Of a stretch of DNA of 9,230 nt, positions 6,219-9,230 are shown piece by piece. Both the position numbers and the translations under genes were made by a program. The stretch lies in the NCBI GenBank assembly GCA_027593305.1, contig JAQCJA010000153.1, positions 1-9,230 of the forward strand. The letters run 5' to 3'. Below the pieces are notes generated by a model. The model was not told the DNA's origin, did not search any database, and worked only from the letters and a program-made list of their open reading frames with translations. The DNA comes from a bacterium (GTDB lineage: Bacteria; Latescibacterota; UBA2968; UBA8231). The first letter of the stretch is position 1. The number at the start of each line of letters is the position of its first letter.

Positions 6219-7283
6219 ATGACGGGATCGATCGAGAATCTGCAACGCCATGCACTCAGTACAATTCCCGGATTCCGGGCGCCCCGTCCTGGCATCCAGA
6301 TCGGCACCTACGTCTCACATAGTGCCAGGGACGAGGATCTGCAGTTGCTACAGCAGTTGGCCGTGGACTGGGCGATGGTCATCATCGACGACCCGGCGCA
6401 ACAGACGGCCGACAGTTATCGGCGCATGCAGCAGCGTCTGACGCCCTACGGCCTGCAGATCTATCGCATCGCCAACCACAGCGTACACAACGTCGAGGAG
6501 ATCACTCTCAATCTGCCCGGGCGCGACGACAAGGTCGAGGAATTCCTCACCTTCATCCGCAACCTGGGCGCCGCCGGCATTCACTACAACACGTACGCAC
6601 ATATGGCCAATGGCATCTGGAGCACGGGCCGCACCCTCGGCCGCGGTGGCGTGGAGGCGCGCACTATGGATCTGGCGACGGCCCGCGGCCAGTGGAACGG
6701 CAGGGAGTATGCAGGAGAACTGACACACGGGCGGGTGTACTCGGAAGAGGAACTGTGGGACAACTTCGAGCACTTCATCCGCAAGGTGGCACCTGTCGCC
6801 GAGGCGGCGGGGGTCTACATCGGCATCCATCCTGATGATCCGCCCGTATATGCGCTGGGTGGCGTGCCCCGTTGCATCTTCGGCACCTTCGAGGGCTACA
6901 AGCGGGCCATCGAGATCGCCGACAGTCCGAACATCGGTGTGTGTCTGTGCGTCGGCTGCTGGCTGGAAGGGGGGGCCGCCATGGGGTGCGACGTGCTGGA
7001 AGTCATCCGCTACTTCGGTGGGCTCGGCAAGCTGTTCAAGGTGCATTTTCGCAATGTCAGCAACCCGCTGCCGTCCCCCTGGCAGGAGACCTTCATCGAC
7101 GATGGCTACATGGACATGTACAAGGTGATGGGGGCCCTGCACGACGTCGGTTATGACGGCTGCATCATTCCCGATCATATCCCCGCAATGGCTGGCGGGC
7201 CGGGCACGGGGTTGGCCTACTCGATCGCCTACATGCGGGCGCTGGTGCAGGCTGCGGCAGGCGATGTGCGCGCCGCGGTGTAA
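6219..7283 (+). CDS. Mannonate dehydratase (UxuA)-like TIM-barrel enzyme
   Basis: This 354-residue protein resembles UxuA, which dehydrates D-mannonate to 2-keto-3-deoxygluconate in hexuronate breakdown with a divalent metal. The C-terminal half carries the expected metal ligands in order: H204 in GIHPDDPP, C244 in GVCLCVGCW, H276 in KVHFRN, and D319 in IIPDH. The LGGVPR and DGYMDMYKVMGALHDVGYDG segments also match the family. The N-terminal half is more divergent, so another sugar-acid dehydratase or an epimerase-like activity is possible, and I give no gene symbol. The ATG at 6219 has GGAGAG at 6205-6210, 8 nt upstream. An in-frame TTG at 6147 overlapping the SRPBCC stop (TTGA) would add 24 low-complexity residues and is less likely. 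It follows the SRPBCC gene and ends just before a hairpin. Confidence 0.85.
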   Translation: MTGSIENLQRHALSTIPGFRAPRPGIQIGTYVSHSARDEDLQLLQQLAVDWAMVIIDDPAQQTADSYRRMQQRLTPYGLQIYRIANHSVHNVEEITLNLPGRDDKVEEFLTFIRNLGAAGIHYNTYAHMANGIWSTGRTLGRGGVEARTMDLATARGQWNGREYAGELTHGRVYSEEELWDNFEHFIRKVAPVAEAAGVYIGIHPDDPPVYALGGVPRCIFGTFEGYKRAIEIADSPNIGVCLCVGCWLEGGAAMGCDVLEVIRYFGGLGKLFKVHFRNVSNPLPSPWQETFIDDGYMDMYKVMGALHDVGYDGCIIPDHIPAMAGGPGTGLAYSIAYMRALVQAAAGDVRAAV

Positions 7284-7295
7284 CTCCGACGGTTC

Positions 7296-7317
7296 TGACT
7301 GCCGCCAGAGGCAGTCA
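7296..7317. terminator. Hairpin between convergent genes, possible bidirectional terminator
   Basis: The arms TGACTGCC (7296-7303) and GGCAGTCA (7310-7317) pair perfectly around a 6-nt loop. It lies 13 nt after the UxuA-like stop codon, and its right arm contains the TGA stop of the minus-strand transglutaminase gene. The position suits a shared terminator for convergent genes. Neither side has a T-run, so termination would be weak or need other factors. Confidence 0.45.
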
Positions 7318-8160
7318 CTCTGCTGGTGTCGAATGGATCTGCAGATCCACCGTCATCGTCGCTTCGGCGTCGGTGCCGCGGAAACGTCCGCTGAAGGGGC
7401 GGGTTGCCGCCGCTGTCGGTCCGGATGCCAGGGCCACATGGCGATCCGCAACAACAAGACCCAGACTCGGATCATACCCACACCAGCCAGCTCCTGGCAG
7501 ATAGACTTCGGCCCAGGCGTGCAGGAAACGCTCCTGCTGCGATACCCCCGCCACGTATCCGGAGGTGAAGCGAGCCGCCAGCCCCACGGCGCGGCACGCC
7601 GCCATGAACAGCACCGCCACGTCGCGACAGGCGCCGTCGCCGCGCGCCAGGGTCTGTGCCGGCGTCAGGGGGTCACCCTCCAGGCGAATCTCGGTGGGGC
7701 AAAGTCGGTAGACTCGCTGGTTCAGCAGACGGAGAAACCGCACCATGTCAGGGCCGGCCTCCTGCTGCACACGGTCGGCCAGATCCTGCACCGACGGCTC
7801 GATGCCATCGTCCAGCAGATAGCTCTGCAGTTGTGATTTCTGTTCGCCGTACAGCGGCGGCAGGTGATCGGCGTCGGCATCCAGCAGGTACGCAAATGGA
7901 TCCTGGCGCAGGGTTTCCACCACCGAGTGGGCGACGATGCACATGTGCTCGTGGGTGTCAGAGAACCAGGGCTGCGTCGTGTCGTTGCCGTCGAGATCCA
8001 CCAGCCTGGCACACCCGGCAGGCTCGGGTGAAATCTGCAGGTCGAAGGTGATCAGTCGCTGGCTCCAGTCGGTGCGCGGGCGGATGCGCAGCAGATGGGG
8101 TTCGAGAAAGACGGGGCGACTGTAGTGATAATCGGTCTGGTGGCGGATCTCGAAACGCAT
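7315..8160 (-). CDS. Transglutaminase-like cysteine peptidase family protein (BTLCP-type N-terminus)
   Basis: This 281-residue protein has the N-terminal beta region common in bacterial transglutaminase-like proteins (MRFEIRHQTDYHYSRPVFLEPHLLRIRPR pattern, residues 1-29) and a transglutaminase core. The catalytic triad is intact: C178 in GDGACRDVA, H214 in FLHAWAEVYLP, and D230 in GYDPSLG. Such proteins are usually read as cysteine peptidases or amidases. Members with this N-terminus are often encoded beside alpha-E and circularly permuted ATP-grasp proteins, neither of which is in this window. No signal peptide is visible. It starts 2 nt after the stop of a second transglutaminase-like gene, so the two are almost certainly translated from one transcript. 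The Shine-Dalgarno is weak, in keeping with coupling. Substrate unknown. Confidence 0.9.
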   Translation of the reverse strand: MRFEIRHQTDYHYSRPVFLEPHLLRIRPRTDWSQRLITFDLQISPEPAGCARLVDLDGNDTTQPWFSDTHEHMCIVAHSVVETLRQDPFAYLLDADADHLPPLYGEQKSQLQSYLLDDGIEPSVQDLADRVQQEAGPDMVRFLRLLNQRVYRLCPTEIRLEGDPLTPAQTLARGDGACRDVAVLFMAACRAVGLAARFTSGYVAGVSQQERFLHAWAEVYLPGAGWCGYDPSLGLVVADRHVALASGPTAAATRPFSGRFRGTDAEATMTVDLQIHSTPAE

Positions 8161-8162
8161 GA

Positions 8163-9005
8163 CTACCCGGAGATCTCGTGAGCGGCGATCGTCACGCCCT
8201 CCGCATCGACGCCGCCATCGACGCCCGGATCGGTTGTCTCCATGTGCAGACGCACGTCGCCGAACTGCACCAGGCCCAGGATTGTGGCGAAGGAGACGTC
8301 CGCCGCATCACGGCCGGTACCGATGCGGACGATGCCGCGTCGGGGCACCATGAACGTCGGGTCGAACAGCCACCAATGGTGGTCGAGGTAGGCCTCGAAA
8401 CAGGCGTGGAAGTCCGGCGGCTGTAAGCCGGGGGCATACGCGGCCAGGAAGCGGGCTGGGATATTCAGCGCCCGGCACAAGGCGATGCCGAGGTGGGCAT
8501 AGTCCCGACAGACACCCGAGCCAGAGGCGAGGGTCTGCAACGCCGATGTACTCGCTCCGCTGCTGCCGGATTCGTAGCGCAGGCGCTGGTGAATCCAGCG
8601 GCAGATGGCCAGCACGCGACCATACCCCCGCGGCAGAGAACCGAATACCTCAGAGGCCAGGGCGACACACAAGTCCGATTCGCAGTAGCGGCTGGGGTAG
8701 ACGTACGGCAGCACGTGGGCCGGCAGTTCCATGGACGGGACCTCGCCGATGGCGGCAGCAGGCTGCGTCCGCGGCGTGTGCGAGCCGCGGGCGGCATAGA
8801 TCGCCGTTAATGGGCCTTCGGGCGCGCGCACCCGGTGCAGCAATCCGCCGGGCGTCTGCAGTTGTTCACACGCCAGTTCCGGCTCAAAGTGCAAATACTC
8901 CTCGTGCACGACTTCACACGCATTGCGGTCCACACTCAGGTGAAAAAGGAAGGTACTCGGTTGCTCCACCAGATATTCGAGTCGACAGCCCAGTTCGTAG
9001 TCCAT
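8163..9005 (-). CDS. Second transglutaminase-like family protein
   Basis: This 280-residue protein has an N-terminal beta-rich region (residues about 1-90) and a transglutaminase core with an intact triad: C166 in GSGVCRDYAHLG, H200 in DFHACFEAYL, and D215 in WWLFDPTFM. The later RIGTGRDAADVSFATILG segment is typical of this subgroup. It is related to the neighbouring gene but is not a recent duplicate, since sequence outside the motifs differs widely. The reading frame is open back to an ATG at 9224. Conserved sequence begins only at MDYELGCRLEYLVEQP, so I use the ATG at 9005. The extension would be Pro/Ser-rich, contains an expanded 12-bp repeat, and would overlap a likely divergent gene start at 9211. 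No good ribosome binding site precedes 9005, so the start is the weak point of this call. Confidence 0.88.
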   Translation of the reverse strand: MDYELGCRLEYLVEQPSTFLFHLSVDRNACEVVHEEYLHFEPELACEQLQTPGGLLHRVRAPEGPLTAIYAARGSHTPRTQPAAAIGEVPSMELPAHVLPYVYPSRYCESDLCVALASEVFGSLPRGYGRVLAICRWIHQRLRYESGSSGASTSALQTLASGSGVCRDYAHLGIALCRALNIPARFLAAYAPGLQPPDFHACFEAYLDHHWWLFDPTFMVPRRGIVRIGTGRDAADVSFATILGLVQFGDVRLHMETTDPGVDGGVDAEGVTIAAHEISG

Positions 9006-9045
9006 GGGAAACAAAGATAGGGGCCGGGCGAAAGAGCGCTCTGGT

Positions 9046-9069
9046 AGACTGTCTGGCAGACTGTCTGGC
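9046..9069. repeat. Two perfect tandem copies of a 12-bp unit
   Basis: AGACTGTCTGGC occurs twice back to back (9046-9057 and 9058-9069). It is in the divergent intergenic region, about 40 nt upstream of the chosen start of the second transglutaminase gene. It could be a replication-slippage product or a duplicated binding site. The unit contains the short inverted pair AGAC/GTCT. Confidence 0.6.
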
Positions 9070-9210
9070 GTCGTCGAGGGGCTGTGAGAATCGGCGAGCC
9101 GAAAGCGGGTCGCTTGAGATTGGTCCGGCAGGTGGGGTAGATATACCAGACAGGCCTGCTGCGGCATTGTCGGCAGCGGCCACCCACCCACCGCCCTCGG
9201 AGGAAGCCAG

Positions 9211-9230
9211 ATGTCAGGTGCCATACAGCG
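9211..9230 (+). CDS. 5' end of a gene running off the window
   Basis: ATG at 9211 is preceded by GGAGGA (9199-9204) with 6 nt spacing, the strongest Shine-Dalgarno on this side of the window. Only the first residues (MSGAIQ) are visible, so no product can be named. It would be divergent from the transglutaminase pair. The 205 nt between 9006 and 9210 would be a shared promoter region; the only promoter-like sequence I see there is TTGAGA (9114-9119) with a poor TAGATA 18 nt later on the plus strand. Confidence 0.5.

Noticed and set aside
6969..6975. Run of seven G in the UxuA-like gene, possible slippage or phase-variation site
   Set aside because: The frame is intact and the run encodes a conserved Glu-Gly-Gly turn; a 7-nt run in GC-rich coding DNA is weak evidence for phase variation.
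6348..7178. 276-codon minus-strand ORF antisense to the UxuA-like gene
   Set aside because: The plus strand has all expected metal ligands in order; the antisense frame has no family features.
8163..9224. 353-residue version of the second transglutaminase starting at 9224
   Set aside because: The first 73 residues are low-complexity, include a 12-bp tandem duplication, and overlap a likely divergent gene start.
1..9230. CRISPR array, tRNA or rRNA gene, insertion sequence, phage or toxin-antitoxin genes
   Set aside because: No regularly spaced repeats, cloverleaf-like sequence, transposase or integrase motif was seen, and nearly all sequence is explained by conserved metabolic or repair genes.

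Overview
The window is 9.2 kb of GC-rich, densely packed bacterial chromosome. It holds nine confident protein-coding genes, one 19-codon candidate ORF, the probable first seven codons of another gene, and no RNA gene, CRISPR array, transposase or phage gene that I can see. The gene mix (PhyH dioxygenase, Gfo/Idh/MocA oxidoreductase, DUF2961/GH172 enzyme, UxuA-like enzyme, AHSA1/SRPBCC protein, paired transglutaminases) resembles uncultivated marine or sponge-associated lineages such as Latescibacterota or Poribacteria, or GC-rich Proteobacteria. That is a weak guess, because nothing here is a taxonomic marker.

Layout. (1) Plus strand, 43-1722: a PhyH-family Fe(II)/2-oxoglutarate dioxygenase, then a membrane protein ending in an intact rhodanese domain. 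(2) Minus strand, 5490 down to 1729: a tight cluster in transcription order GH172 -> nudC -> nth -> Gfo/Idh/MocA oxidoreductase. GH172 and nudC share an ATGA stop/start, nudC and nth are 18 nt apart, and two small perfect hairpins separate nth from the oxidoreductase. The rhodanese and oxidoreductase genes converge with only 6 nt between them. (3) 5491-5658: a divergent control region with a 38-bp AT-rich imperfect dyad, a separate perfect 12-bp palindrome, and a 19-codon ORF. (4) Plus strand, 5603-7283: the micro-ORF, an SRPBCC/AHSA1 protein (ATGA overlap with the micro-ORF) and a UxuA-like TIM-barrel enzyme. (5) A hairpin between convergent genes at 7296-7317. (6) Minus strand, 9005 down to 7315: two transglutaminase-like cysteine peptidase homologues, each with an intact Cys-His-Asp triad, 2 nt apart. 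(7) A divergent plus-strand gene appears to start at 9211 behind a strong Shine-Dalgarno sequence.

How it may work together (inference). The divergent region at 5534-5597 could co-regulate a carbohydrate or sugar-acid set (GH172, Gfo/Idh, UxuA-like), with the housekeeping repair and decapping genes nth and nudC carried in the same transcript. No regulator is encoded in the window. I did not find a clearly new multi-gene system. The most rewarding places to look are the divergent dyad with its micro-ORF, the Nth with a substituted cluster cysteine, and the tandem hairpins inside the minus-strand operon.
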